The notes beneath the pieces are model-generated. The model was not told the origin of the DNA and did not search any database. It worked only from the letters and a program-made list of their open reading frames with translations. A stretch of 64,000 nt of DNA. Source: Phymatolithon calcareum (lineage: Eukaryota > Rhodophyta > Florideophyceae > Hapalidiales). Positions 9,740 to 20,084 of this stretch are shown here, one piece after another. Positions within the stretch are counted from its first letter, which is position 1, and the number at the start of each line of letters is the position of its first letter. A program made the position numbers and the translations under genes. The stretch spans positions 868,001 to 932,000 of the forward strand of contig OZ345356.1 in the NCBI GenBank assembly GCA_977006965.1, in the 5' to 3' direction.

Positions 9740-11279
9740 TGTTTACTTTTCCCGGCTACGAAACTAGAGTCACTACTTTATCAGGATATTCCCACGAAAC
9801 CGTTCCCAATTCGTGTCCTACCTGTCTGATCATCGAGTACTCCGTGTTATTCACCCAAGTCCTAAAATGAGATATCTTGCTTTTTTGGTCCAGCTCTCGC
9901 TTCGCCAGGAAGATCGTTTAATTCGGAAAACCAATGTACTGAAGGACCTCACACTTTCCTTCTTTTGGTTCCATTTCATACCGTTTTCACATGCTCATCT
10001 CGTGTCCAAGCCAAGTCGCTTACACGTGTGCATTCCTCGTCCATTCTTGGCGTCAAGCAGATCGCCGCAAACATATAGCCGAATTGCTTGCAGTTCTGCA
10101 GTAAGACATTTCTTGACGGTGGCTAAAGAAATCTATTCAAAATACAAAGCTGTATAATATCTACTCTAATACTTTGACGATAATGTATTTGTGGGAGTTT
10201 CAAGTTTCACTGCATAGCATATATTTCCTGTCCTGCCATATGTCTTCTCTGTTTCTTTGTCTAGAAAACATGAGCCATTTTCGATAGCGCTCAAGAGCGC
10301 CAGAAGTGTGGTTGAACACGCTGCCACGTTGTGCTGCAGTCACTACGCAGAAATGTTCTGCGAACACAACCTGTACCTGAGTCCTGTCATATTGATAGAA
10401 ATGTTGTGGTACGCATGAAAACACATTGAGTGACGTGCCTTCGAAGCGCTGCTAACCTCACTTGAGGGAAATACAGAATACAATACAATACAAATGAAAA
10501 TACAGTCTGCTATGTTGCTGAGGATCAAACTCTCTCTTTCTATTTCGTTCCGCTCACTCGTAGGTGTATGAAAGAAGTGTACTCTTTGAAAAAAGGTGAT
10601 GGAATAAATGTTGTAAGATTAGGCATGTCGTGTACCAAGGACGGAAAGGTAGACTCTCTTCTATACTGCTTTCGTGATACTCGTTCCTGAAGACACTTAA
10701 GCTTATGCTTTGCTATTCTGGAATTTCTGTGAGTAGCATCATCCGGCAAACTCAAACGAAGAGCTCGACACGCGAGACCCCAGTTTGTAGCTTTCGCATC
10801 CAGTTACGCATGCACGTATGCATTATCGAATTCTATCTCATATTCCACTCTCTAAATCGCTTTGTCACTGCAACATTGTCCTGGAAGCTCTAGCTGACTC
10901 AGTTACACTGAAGCATTGCATCTGGATTCAAGTTGCTTGTGTAACAATTTCAATTCCTTTTCCGGATTTCCCGCGCATAGCAATAACGATTTTCGTGTCT
11001 TGGAGCTGTTTTCGGATGTTCATCGAGCCCTTATTAGGAGACTTCTACTAATCAAGTCCGCTACTCTTTGCCCGAACGAAATCACGATCAGCGTCACTAT
11101 TTCGAAGAACGAACAGAGCTGAATAAAGCGCAATACTGAAGGTGAACCTTTTGCTCTCCGACCTCGCACGCCTCCTCCTCCACATTCTTCTTACGGCTCT
11201 TGAAATCCAATACGTGAACTAATCGATTCTCACAACTTTCTTCACGATTTTCACATGCTTCCATTCTGCGGTATCTAAG
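9740..11279. other. spacer between genes X and Y, copy A
   Basis: No convincing gene. A short minus-strand LINE-like piece near 10405-10470 (RLAALRR, shared with 44.02 kb) is present. The right half (from about 10160) is almost identical to 18968-20080. The site at 10161-10175 is the empty version of the LINE insertion at 17704-18967. Promoters of the divergent X and Y genes probably lie here, but no TATA box was convincing. Confidence 0.5.
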
Positions 11280-12284
11280 ATGGAGCATATGTCCGCGATC
11301 GACAACGATGGATTTGTCTTGGTTCAGTACAACCGACGCCGCCATTCTAAACAGGGCACATACACAAACAGAGCTTCCAACAAGAGGGCATCCCCATCCA
11401 GAGTCTCAGCCAAAACTGGTAGCAAGCAGAAACCAGTTACTGCTGCAGCGGAAATTGCGGTCGCAGAAGGTCATGGTGAAAAACGTATTGTTTCGGCAAA
11501 AAAGACTATTCTCCCAGGCAACGACAAAGCGACTGAGAGGGCATAAGGCATTGTAGAAGAGAAACGATGCAACAATGGAAACAACGATGTACATGCGAAC
11601 GCACGCGATAAGAATGAAGCGAGCATCTCCTTGCCAGGCAGTGTGATCTCCAAGAAAGATGACATTGCTCTTCCTGTCCCCTGCCATCGTTCTCGCCATC
11701 ACCCGAGCAGCGCGACACGGACACATTCCGAGGAGCAAACGCCGTCGCCGACCTGCATTATGTCGAGAAAGAGCAGAATCGTCCTTCCCGATGACCGCGG
11801 GCGGTCGCAAAATAATTCGAACAACGGGGAGTTCCCAAAATCCGAACACATCCACGAGGCGACTTCAGATTCGCATGGCAACGACAACCCTGTTGCTGAT
11901 ATTGTCGACTTGAAAACAAGTAGTCTGATCGGTGAAAAGAGTCTCGAGTCACTGAAAACTGACCAGCTCTGCACAGCTGTACCTCCTCCGTTCTCGCTGG
12001 CCAACCCATACGTTTCGCCGTGGTTGCAATGGGACGCGAAGAAGCAGACTCATCACATGGTGCTCGGAACGAACATGATTCCTGTTGCACACGTCCACAC
12101 GGTGGGGTACGGATACCATGCCAAGGTGTTTTACGAACATTTTCTAAGCCCTCTCGGACCCATCATTGTGACTTGTATGAATATGTTCTTGCCCGGTTGT
12201 CTTGTGAACATAGGCTACTGTCGTTCAGCGCTTGCTTATGCGTGCATACGCGTGGAGGTGGAGGGTCAAGACCAGTGTGCTTGG
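11280..12284 (+). pseudogene. gene Y, copy A, broken by a nonsense change
   Basis: It is the counterpart of the intact gene at 20085. The ATG at 11280 is followed by 88 codons and then TAA at 11544-11546, where copy B has CAA: a single C to T change turns Gln into stop. The rest of the frame stays open from about 11547 past 12284, where homology ends and the reading frame runs into unrelated LINE DNA (to 12380). Only a few other differences separate the copies, so the loss is recent. Confidence 0.8.
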
Positions 12285-12560
12285 CGATTCAGCGCTCTTG
12301 AAACGCTCCAAGAGTCGGTCGCAACGAATTCCGTTCTCGTCAATTGTCGTACCGAGATATCTGTAGTGCGCCTTATTTGAACTTCCTCGTTCGTCAGAAG
12401 AAACGGTTCTCAATTCCTTCGACTTGGGAGTATGACGGAGCACTTTCGGGTTGACCAAGTAATTCGATAGACCTGCGCCCATTCGGAGCATTCATTGAGC
12501 ATTTCCTGGAGCTCGTCTTCATTCTTCGCCAGCAGATTAGAGACGATGAGGATTCCGTGT
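12285..12560 (-). pseudogene. LINE fragment, post-reverse transcriptase region
   Basis: The minus strand reads LLAKNEDELQEMLNECSEWAQ and, in a second frame, YLGTTIDENGIRCDRLLERF, the usual segment after the FADD motif of LINE reverse transcriptases. It is truncated on both sides and abuts the plus-strand LINE that follows. Confidence 0.7.
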
Positions 12561-13735
12561 GGTACACCATTGACATAGGCGTGCCCCAGGGGTTCGCTGT
12601 CAGTCCGTGCGTGTATAATACCTTCACGGACACGATTTTCATTGCTCTACACTCCATGCCGGAGAATATCACAAACGAGCCCTGCAAAATATTCGCAGAC
12701 GACGTTAAACTGTCCGCAAAATCAGTGGAAGGTATTCAAAGTATCCTGGATCTGGCCTCGGAGAGGATGATAGCTAAAGGCTCTCCGGGAGGTAAAATAT
12801 CTCGGGGTTACACTAACGGAACAGGAAATTTCAGACACAAAACTGGCAGAGAGGATCAAGAAATCCAAAAATGTGCTCGGATATCTTCAACGGCTGGGCG
12901 TGTTTACTAATGGGGTACACCCCGCGAGGGCGATTAGGCTGTACAAATCTCTTGTGCATTCAAGATGGGAATATGCTCTACATCTCACACCTTGGACTGC
13001 GAAGGTAGCCTCGGAAGCCAGGAAGGTTTAATCTAAGTTCTTCGGCCAAATCCTTGGGAAACCAGGAAAAAGAAGCTTGGACAGGTGCAGGCCATGTGTC
13101 GCATCCTCCAACCCAAAGGAAGAAGAGACGACCTTGCAATCGAAACGAGAGCAACGACAAACATCAATAAATACAATAGAAATAAGATACTGGAGGCCGC
13201 AGAGGATATGGAAAATTCGAAAAAACGACCTATACCACACGCGAAAGATTCGTTACCCCCGCACCTTCTCTTCATCTCAAGAATACATAGAACTCTTTTC
13301 ATGAGTAGTAATTTGGAATGTTCCCTCCAATGAGCACCTCCACTCTTATCGAGGTCACCGGCCAATGTGGGAAAGATGCCATCGAAGTCGTGATAAATAG
13401 CCTCACAAAGGACTGATTCTCCAAAGAGGTCAGTGCCTCGATGAGCTCTCAACCATGTTTCAGGCTGTGGATAAGTATGGACTGCTCGCAACCTGAATTC
13501 ACAGCGGGCCACAGAACAGGGGAGTAATTTTTCCCCTCGAGATCCGGAAGGTGACCAGATGTGGGTTTTTGTACCCCACTGAATCGTGTTACACCAACAA
13601 AAAGAGAAACTTTTCACTAGACAGAATCCAGTCAAAACCTCTTGGCACTAGGAAAGTTGCCCCAAGCGTCAGCAAATGCGTTGGTATCTTTAAAATAAAA
13701 ATCTATCTTTCTTCTTCTTCATTCTTCGCCATTAG
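12557..13735 (+). mobile_element. LINE, family 2, 5'-truncated, plus strand
   Basis: The plus strand carries reverse transcriptase motifs IGVPQGFAVSPCVYN and KIFADDVKLSAKS with the catalytic FADD intact, then YLQRLGVF and SRWEYALHLTPWTAKV of the post-RT region in other frames, and VQAMCRILQPK near 13090. The 3' UTR has a GTGGG/CCCAC hairpin near 13561 and ends in AAATAAAAATCTATC near 13690. At least two frame changes and a stop (near 13030) inactivate it. The 3' part matches 2790-3470. Confidence 0.8.
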
Positions 13736-14134
13736 TATGACGTCGACAGCAAACACATTCAAGCGATGATTCTCAATAGAATCGTTGACGCTCATGACCG
13801 TGATCCTTTCTGCCAAGGTGATCATCAGAATATTGAACAGTGCGGGACTAATGGGGGATCCGTGGGGGACTCTACGCTTGCTAATACCTCGTGTTCTTTC
13901 TGTGCCATTCATAACCGTGAAGATTGTCTTCTGCAGAGAGAGCGAAGCCAACGATGCCACGTTCGCTGATAATCTGAGTTCAATTTCTCGCATTAGCTCC
14001 TCTCGCGGTACCCGATCGTTTGCTGACTTCAACCTATGGGCACTCAAAACCTCCTTGATTCGTATTTGTCTGCCAAAAAGCGCTCTTGTGATTCTCTTGC
14101 ATCAAACATCAGTGTTCATCTTCGATAACGCAAC
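13736..14134 (-). pseudogene. LINE reverse transcriptase with FAVD in place of FADD, copy B
   Basis: On the minus strand: SANDRVPREELMREIELRLSA, then RRVPHGSPISPALFNILM, then NVFAVDVILMAKNEEEE. The QGSP block reads HGSP and the catalytic second aspartate is replaced by valine, so the enzyme would be dead even if expressed. The upstream coding sequence is interrupted by the Tc1/mariner element at 14137 and resumes at 15696. Confidence 0.82.
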
Positions 14135-14136
14135 TA

Positions 14137-15693
14137 CACCCCTCGAAATTAATATAGCGCCACATGGTTTCAGTTCTCTCCCGTAGCCATTCTGGTTCCT
14201 AGCGTTACTATTGTAGTCGTACCACATGTAGAACTGTCTATTCCAATGCCGTGATGTTTCTAATTCAGAGAGCACCGACGGAGTCAAACAGTAAATCAAG
14301 TTTACTTGCCTAGCGCCGATATTTTCGTTCGCAATAATTTAGCGCCACTCGGCATCTTTCTCAGCCCTATCGCACCAGCAAACGACGCTCAGTAGTCAAT
14401 AGACCCACAGTTCTTCTCGAAGACCATAATGCACTTTTCAGGCATCGATGAAATCAGCTTGCGAAGCATGTCCTGTCCGATTCGGTCCCAAGATGTTTGG
14501 ATCGGTTCGATGAGGTCGTCCTCGTACTCAAACTGGCGATATTCCTTGTAAACGTCGCGCGCAACGATGCCCCACAGATTTTCTATGGCGTTCCAATGAT
14601 TTGAATCAGGGCTGCGCGATGGCCAGGTCATGACGCTGATCCCTGCCTCAAAAAAGTTCTCGTCGGTGTACCTCGCCGTGTACGCCGGCGCGTTATCCTG
14701 TTGGAAAAGCCAGTCCCCAGAGTAGCGCGCTTCCGCAAACGGTTCCAAATGGTTCCCAAGTAACTGCACGCACCTTTGCGCATTCATCGTATTCGGTACG
14801 AAAACTAACTCAGGCTTTCCGCGCGATTAAAACAACCCGAAACCATGACGCCTCCACCTCCTTGCTGACGGCGGGAAAAGAACTGGTCAGGGATCCTTTT
14901 GTCAGCCCAGTAGTATCCAAACCCGTCTGGACCGTCCAGACAGAATCGTTTTTAATCAGAAAATATCGTCCTCGTCCACTGAGAGCGGCTGAGGCGAAGT
15001 TGAATGCGGGCCCACTCGAAAGCTCATTCCTGTGCCAAGGGGTAAGGCTTTGAGCGCGTTTCATTCACTTAAACTCCAAGTACTTGGTGTCATTGAGCAC
15101 CTGCTGCACGAGACGCACTCCAAAGGGCAGATTGTACATGTCACAGAGCTCACGAGCCGTCATTTTTGTGGTACAAGCCTTGCGAATGATCGCCCGAGCA
15201 GCATGATGACCCAACTTTCGGGGCCTCCCCGCCTTGCTCGGCCGAGATTGGCCAGAATTCTTCATCAGACAGTTCCATAAGGCTTTTCGGGACCGTTTAA
15301 CACGCTCTGCAATGACCCTTTGGCTCACACCGACGGAGTGGAGCGCTCGAATCTCCGCCACCTCCTCGTTTGTCAGAGACAGTCCGCGACCCATGGCTGA
15401 GGGTTGGATAACTCAAACCGCTCATCTAGGTACGTAGTTATGTATATAAAGAAGGCGACAGGGCGAAGAGCGGCCCTTGAATCCCATTTAGTTCTGCTTG
15501 GCGGATGCATAAAGTTTTCCGACGGTTAATTATTGCGCGCAAAAAAGTGCGCTATCATACATTTTGGCGCGCACTGAGACTTGTCGTAAACCAAGCGGGC
15601 CATTACAGGAGCACCGGTAACTTCTCGCGTTTCTGGCCTTGCGCGCGCCTGTGAAGTTTTCGCCATATGGCGCTATATTTATTTCGAGTGGTG
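14137..15693 (-). mobile_element. Tc1/mariner element, 1557 bp, TA duplication
   Basis: TA at 14135-14136 and 15694-15695 flanks inverted ends: left CACCCCTCGAAATTAATATA, right (reverse complement) CACCACTCGAAATAAATATA, continuing as matching TIRs for about 30 bp with a few mismatches. The orthologous site in copy A (8145-8146) has a single TA. The transposase runs on the minus strand. Size, TA target and gene content fit the Tc1/mariner superfamily. Sequence decay shows the copy is not active. Confidence 0.95.
14389..15394 (-). pseudogene. Tc1/mariner transposase, frameshifted
   Basis: ATG at 15394 opens 109 residues with two helix-turn-helix units (VGVSQRVIAERVKRSRKALW; GHHAARAIIRKA). The frame then breaks near 15065 and the first catalytic region (VDEDDIF, then YYWADKRIPDQFFSRRQQGG) is spread over two frames. 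The C-terminal frame (14389-14787) has QQDNAPAYTA with the second aspartate and NAIENLWG with the glutamate. 37 residues separate them, which is DD37E spacing. It would cut and paste the element via the TIRs if intact. At least two frame changes are needed to explain it. Confidence 0.9.
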
Positions 15694-16548
15694 TAGTTCC
15701 ATCAGGTAGTCCCAAAGTAGGCACCCAATACTCTCCAAAGCGACATTCACGTCATACTGTAAGCAAGTGCTTCTGCCATGAAGCATCGAAGATAGCTTCA
15801 TTCACATCTCCGCCGCGTCCCCAATTTTACGTCCAAACATTCTCAACAGTAACCACCCAGCAACTTGCCACTTTCACCATATTTCCTTGAAATATTCACA
15901 GCACGGGGCTCAAATATAAGCTTGATTCCGTTGTATTCATCCGAACAATTTCAATCGCCCTTCCCGCATTGACAACTCACGGCATAGTTCCCATCGTTTG
16001 TGGAACTGCAAACGTAAAAATGTTCCACGTAGCGCCAAAAGTGGCGTTTGCTCATTATGAATCAATCCATGCGAGTTTGTATACGAGAGCAGAATCAAAA
16101 ATGAGGGTGACGACGGATGGAAATATCTGCTTGAATACAATAAAGAGCGCTTCTAGATCCTCGTAGCCAGAAAGCTTGGTGAAAGATTAGCTCTCCAATC
16201 GCACACACCTCCTCCTCCCCATTCTCCTTATGGCTTTTTAATCCAATTCTTAAGGCACTCGATTGTTGCAATTTCCTTCACAAATTTCACAGGTTAACAT
16301 ACAAAGCTATCCAACATGAAAAGTAAGTCGATCGACGACGATTTGCAAATCGAATTTATTGAGAACGTATGATGTAGCCCAGCTTGAGGAAACTCGGTAC
16401 CTTTCTATCTTATCTACTATATCCTGGACTTGTGTTTCTTGACTTATTTCTTCACAGTGGATCATAAAGTGCGAAGCAGTCATATCCTTCGACGCGTCCA
16501 AAATTTCTACTCCTGAGCGTTCTCAATCGCGGACAACAAGGTCTTGAA

Positions 16549-17109
16549 CTATGTTCTCTGATTCGGTACGAAAATTTCGTTGCCGCTTTCAGAATACTTC
16601 GTTGGACGTTGCACAGGTGTGTTGTACTCTCCCGAACAGTCCCCCTTCCCGTCACAACACTTGGTTGCATTATTCCCATCAACCCAAAACGGACGAACGT
16701 TGCGCTTTACCAATGGCAATTTGTCATCAAACAGTTCAGCGATTAGTGCCTCCAAGCGCTCTTCATGGTGTGCAAACAAATCTTTGCAACCGTCGTCACC
16801 CTCTTTTTCGATTCTGGTGCCCGTATGCACACTGGCACTCATGACAGCCACCTCTGAGCGCGTAACCTTCCGAAACGATTCATCCTCATCAGTATCCGAG
16901 CTCGTGGACGACCAAATGTAGTCAATACCCTTCCATTGCAGAGGGATACGTCGATAAGATGCCTCGCAACTAGAGTTAGCCTTGCCCACAACACAGTCGT
17001 TGCCATTACAGAGGGCAGATTTCGATAGGAGAGCCATTTTCTTTCTTTCCTTTGTTCCGTTCTGTATAGTCTTGGTATGTCTTTCTTTTTGCTTTCCCGC
17101 TTCGAACAT
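16549..17109 (-). CDS. unrecognised gene X, copy B (186 aa)
   Basis: Open from ATG at 17109 to TAG at 16549 and nearly identical to copy A (9022-9582), with about a dozen amino-acid differences. It has the same acidic STSSDTDEDE patch, the CKDLFAHHEERLEALIAELF helix and the cysteine-bearing C-terminus (KCCDGKGDCSGEY). No known family was recognised. The poly(A)-like AATAAA lies near 16355. Whether either copy is expressed cannot be seen. Confidence 0.5.
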   Translation of the reverse strand: MFEAGKQKERHTKTIQNGTKERKKMALLSKSALCNGNDCVVGKANSSCEASYRRIPLQWKGIDYIWSSTSSDTDEDESFRKVTRSEVAVMSASVHTGTRIEKEGDDGCKDLFAHHEERLEALIAELFDDKLPLVKRNVRPFWVDGNNATKCCDGKGDCSGEYNTPVQRPTKYSESGNEIFVPNQRT

Positions 17110-17703
17110 CGTCAGATCAGCAACTGTCGAGATTTATACACTTTGTATGCCCCGTTTGGGTCCCAGAATGCGTTATTCAGTTGCATTTCTTGTCCACTTC
17201 CAGAGTCCCTTCCCGCAAAACCACACCAAAAACAAAGATGCCTTGGTAGCCATTGAATAAATGTGTTTACTTTTCCCGGCTACGAAACTAGAGTCACTAC
17301 TTTATCAGGATATTCCCACGAAACCGTTCCCATTTCGTGTCCTACCTGTCTGATCATCGAGTACTCCGTGTTATTCATTCAAGTCCTAAAATGAGATATC
17401 TTGATTTTTTGGTCCAGCTCTCGCTTCGCCAGGAAGATCGTTTAATTCGGAAAACCAATGTACTGAATGAAGGACCTCACACTTTCCTTCTTTTGGTTCC
17501 ATTTCATACCGTTTTCACATGCTCATCTCGTGTCCAAGCCAAGTCGCTTACACGTGTGCATTCCTCGTCCATTCTTGGCGTCAAGCAGATCGCCGCAAAC
17601 GTATAGCCGAATTGCTTGCAGTTCTACAGTAAGACATTTCTTGACGGTGGCTAAAGAAATCTATTCAAAATACAAAGCTGTATAATATCTTCTCTAATAC
17701 TTT

Positions 17704-18967
17704 TTTTTGAATTTTGAATTTATTAAACGCCCTCAGAAACACTCAAAAGACTGTAAGGGAGATGCGTTCCAGATGATACTACCTTGGTAGCTCCGTTACT
17801 CTGTTAAAGCCCGCAAAACCCGGGCTCGTTGCTATGAGGAATAGTATTTTGTCAAGTGCCTTTTCAGTCTCACTAGTCTCCTCTTCTGTTAGTCGATACC
17901 TCCGAATGCCCATTTAATCGCCAATTGGCGGTGACGTGCTTTCGGTAGTCTGATGATGGCGGGAGTAGACCTGGGAATATCATAAGGAATTTTCCTCTTT
18001 CTGCTCGCCTCCAAGCCGTCTCATTCGTCTTTAAAGAGCAGGTCCCTCAACGATTTTGCTGAAACTCGCTGCTTAAGATAGGTTAGTGCCGTCTCGAATA
18101 GGTCGTGATGTAACATTGATGATATGTCACGACACACCCATTGCAATTCCTCAACGTCTCTTTCCTCTCTTGGGACTGCGAGCAAGCTCATTTTCCTTGT
18201 TCTGGCTCGTTCAAGAATTCGTAACGCTAGAACTAGTCTTCTGTCTTCCGCATTATGTATGGGACAGAGAAGACGAAGTCTCGCGCGTCGATTTTTTGCG
18301 ATTGGACCAAATACTTGTCCGGAAAAAGTCTTCTCCACGTCTGCAATAGCTGTTTGAACTCTTGTCGTCCATGGCATCAGGTGCATGGCATATTCCCATC
18401 TTGGCTGTATCAAAGCCTTGTACATCTTGATTGCTTTTAAGGGGCTGAGTCCCCGGGCTATTACACCAAGGGATCTCAGCTGATACACTGCTATCTTGGC
18501 CTGTCGGATGCGTTCAAGCATTTTCTTGTCGGTAACTCCCTCATTGCTGAGTGCTATGCCAAGGTATGGGACTTCTTTAACTTATGTCAGCGTTTTCCCA
18601 GAAAGCTTGAATGTGGGTGATATTGTGCCTTCCGAGAGAAGAACTTCGCTCTTCCCGGCTTTCGTGTTCCACCTCATTTGTCTATCTCTTGCCCATTGCG
18701 AAGAAATATTTAACAGTCTCTGTAGTCCGACTGGTGATTTTGCCGTTAGGAGCACGTCGTCCGCGAAAAGAACTGCTGCCACGTGGGCAACATCCCTTCG
18801 AACTTGGCTTATTCTTTCTGCGAATTCGTCCGTGAATAAATTATACAAACTTGGGCTCAGCGGGGATCCCTGAGGTACTCCCCTGTCGATTAGAAACCAC
18901 TTTTGCTGGGGATCACCAATCGTTGATACCCAGGACGGTGTCAAGAAAGCCTCGATCATCTCGCATA
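17704..18967 (-). mobile_element. LINE, 5'-truncated, 1264 bp, 13-bp TSD
   Basis: TCTCTAATACTTT occurs at 17691-17703 and 18968-18980, and once only in the uninterrupted copy A (near 10161-10175). The element is on the minus strand: its poly(A) is the T-run at 17701-17708, and the 3' UTR holds AATAAA near 17721. It belongs to the same family as the tails at 42.5, 43.6 and 44.4 kb, which share ACGCATCTCCCTTACAGTCT near the 3' end. It carries the post-QGSP half of ORF2. Confidence 0.95.
18018..18959 (-). pseudogene. LINE ORF2, reverse transcriptase to C-terminal module
   Basis: The first frame (18959-18582) has RGVPQGSPLSPSLYNLF and VLFADDVLLTAKS, both catalytic aspartates present, then RQMRWNTKAGKSEVLL. 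After a frame change near 18580 the second frame (18521-18021) runs through SLGVIARGLSPLKAIKMYKA, PRWEYAMHLMPW and repeated basic helices to a TGA at 18021-18019. The same frame continues past that stop into DGLEASRKRKIPYD and ARHRQLAIKWAFG, a module shared with other LINE copies here. The 5' half (endonuclease and N-terminal RT) was lost at insertion. Confidence 0.88.
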
Positions 18968-20084
18968 TCTCTAATACTTTGACGATAACGTATTTGTGGG
19001 AGTTTCAAGTTTCACTGCATCGCATATATTTCCTGTCCTGCCATATGTCTTCTCTGTTTCTTTGTCTAGAAAACATGAGCCATTTTCGATAGCGCTCAAG
19101 AGCGCCAGAAGTGTGGGTGAACACGCTGCCACGTTGTGCTGCAGTCACTACGCAGAAATGTTCTGCGAACACAACCTGTACCTGAGTCCTGTCATATTGA
19201 TAGAAATGTTGTGGTACGCATGAAAACACATTGAGTGACGTGCCTTCGAAGCGCTGCTAACCTCACTTGAGGGAAATACAGAATACAATACAATACAAAT
19301 GAAAATACAGTCTGCTATGTTGCTGAGGATCAAACTCTCTCTTTCTATTTCGTTCCGCTCACTCGTAGGTGTATGAAAGAAGTGTACTCTTTGAAAAAAG
19401 GTGATGGAATAAATGTTGTAAGATTAGGCATGTCGTGTACCAAGGACGGAAAGGTAGACTCTCTTCTATACTGCTTTCGTGATACTCGTTCCTGAAGACA
19501 CTTAAGCTTATGCTTTGCTATTCTGGAATTTCTGTGAGTAGCATCATCCGGCAAACTCAAACGAAGAGCTCGACACGCGAGACCCCAGTTTGTAGATTTC
19601 GCATCCAGTTACGCATGCACGTATGCATTATCGAATTCTATCTCATATTCCACTCTCTAAATCGCTTTGTCACTGCAACATTGTCCTGGAAGCTCTAGCT
19701 GACTCAGTTACACTGAAGCATTGCATCTGGATTCAAGTTGCTTGTGTAACAATTTCAATTCCTTTTCCGGATTTCCCGCGCATAGCAATAACGATTTTCG
19801 TGTCTTGGAGCTGTTTTCGGATGTTCATCGAGCCCTTATTAGGAGACTTCTACTAATCAAGTCCGCTACTCTTTGCCCGAACGAAATCACGATCAGCGTC
19901 ACTATTTCGAAGAACGAACAGAGCTGAATAAAGCGCAATACTGAAGGTGAACCTTTTGCTCTCCGACCTCGCACGCCTCCTCCTCCACATTCTTCTTACG
20001 GCTCTTGAAATCCAATACGTGAACTAATCGATTCTCACAACTTTCTTCACGATTTTCACATGCTTCCATTCTGCGGTATCTAAG

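Larger units (their letters stand above)
7854..12284. repeat. large duplicated unit, copy A
   Basis: The segment matches 13838-21087 once the two insertions in copy B are removed. Identity is lower at the left (LINE part, roughly 6% different by eye) and near-perfect from about 10160 to 12250. It contains gene X, gene Y and a LINE reverse transcriptase piece. Homology stops at about 12284 / 21087, after the shared GACCAGTGTGCTTG. Confidence 0.88.
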
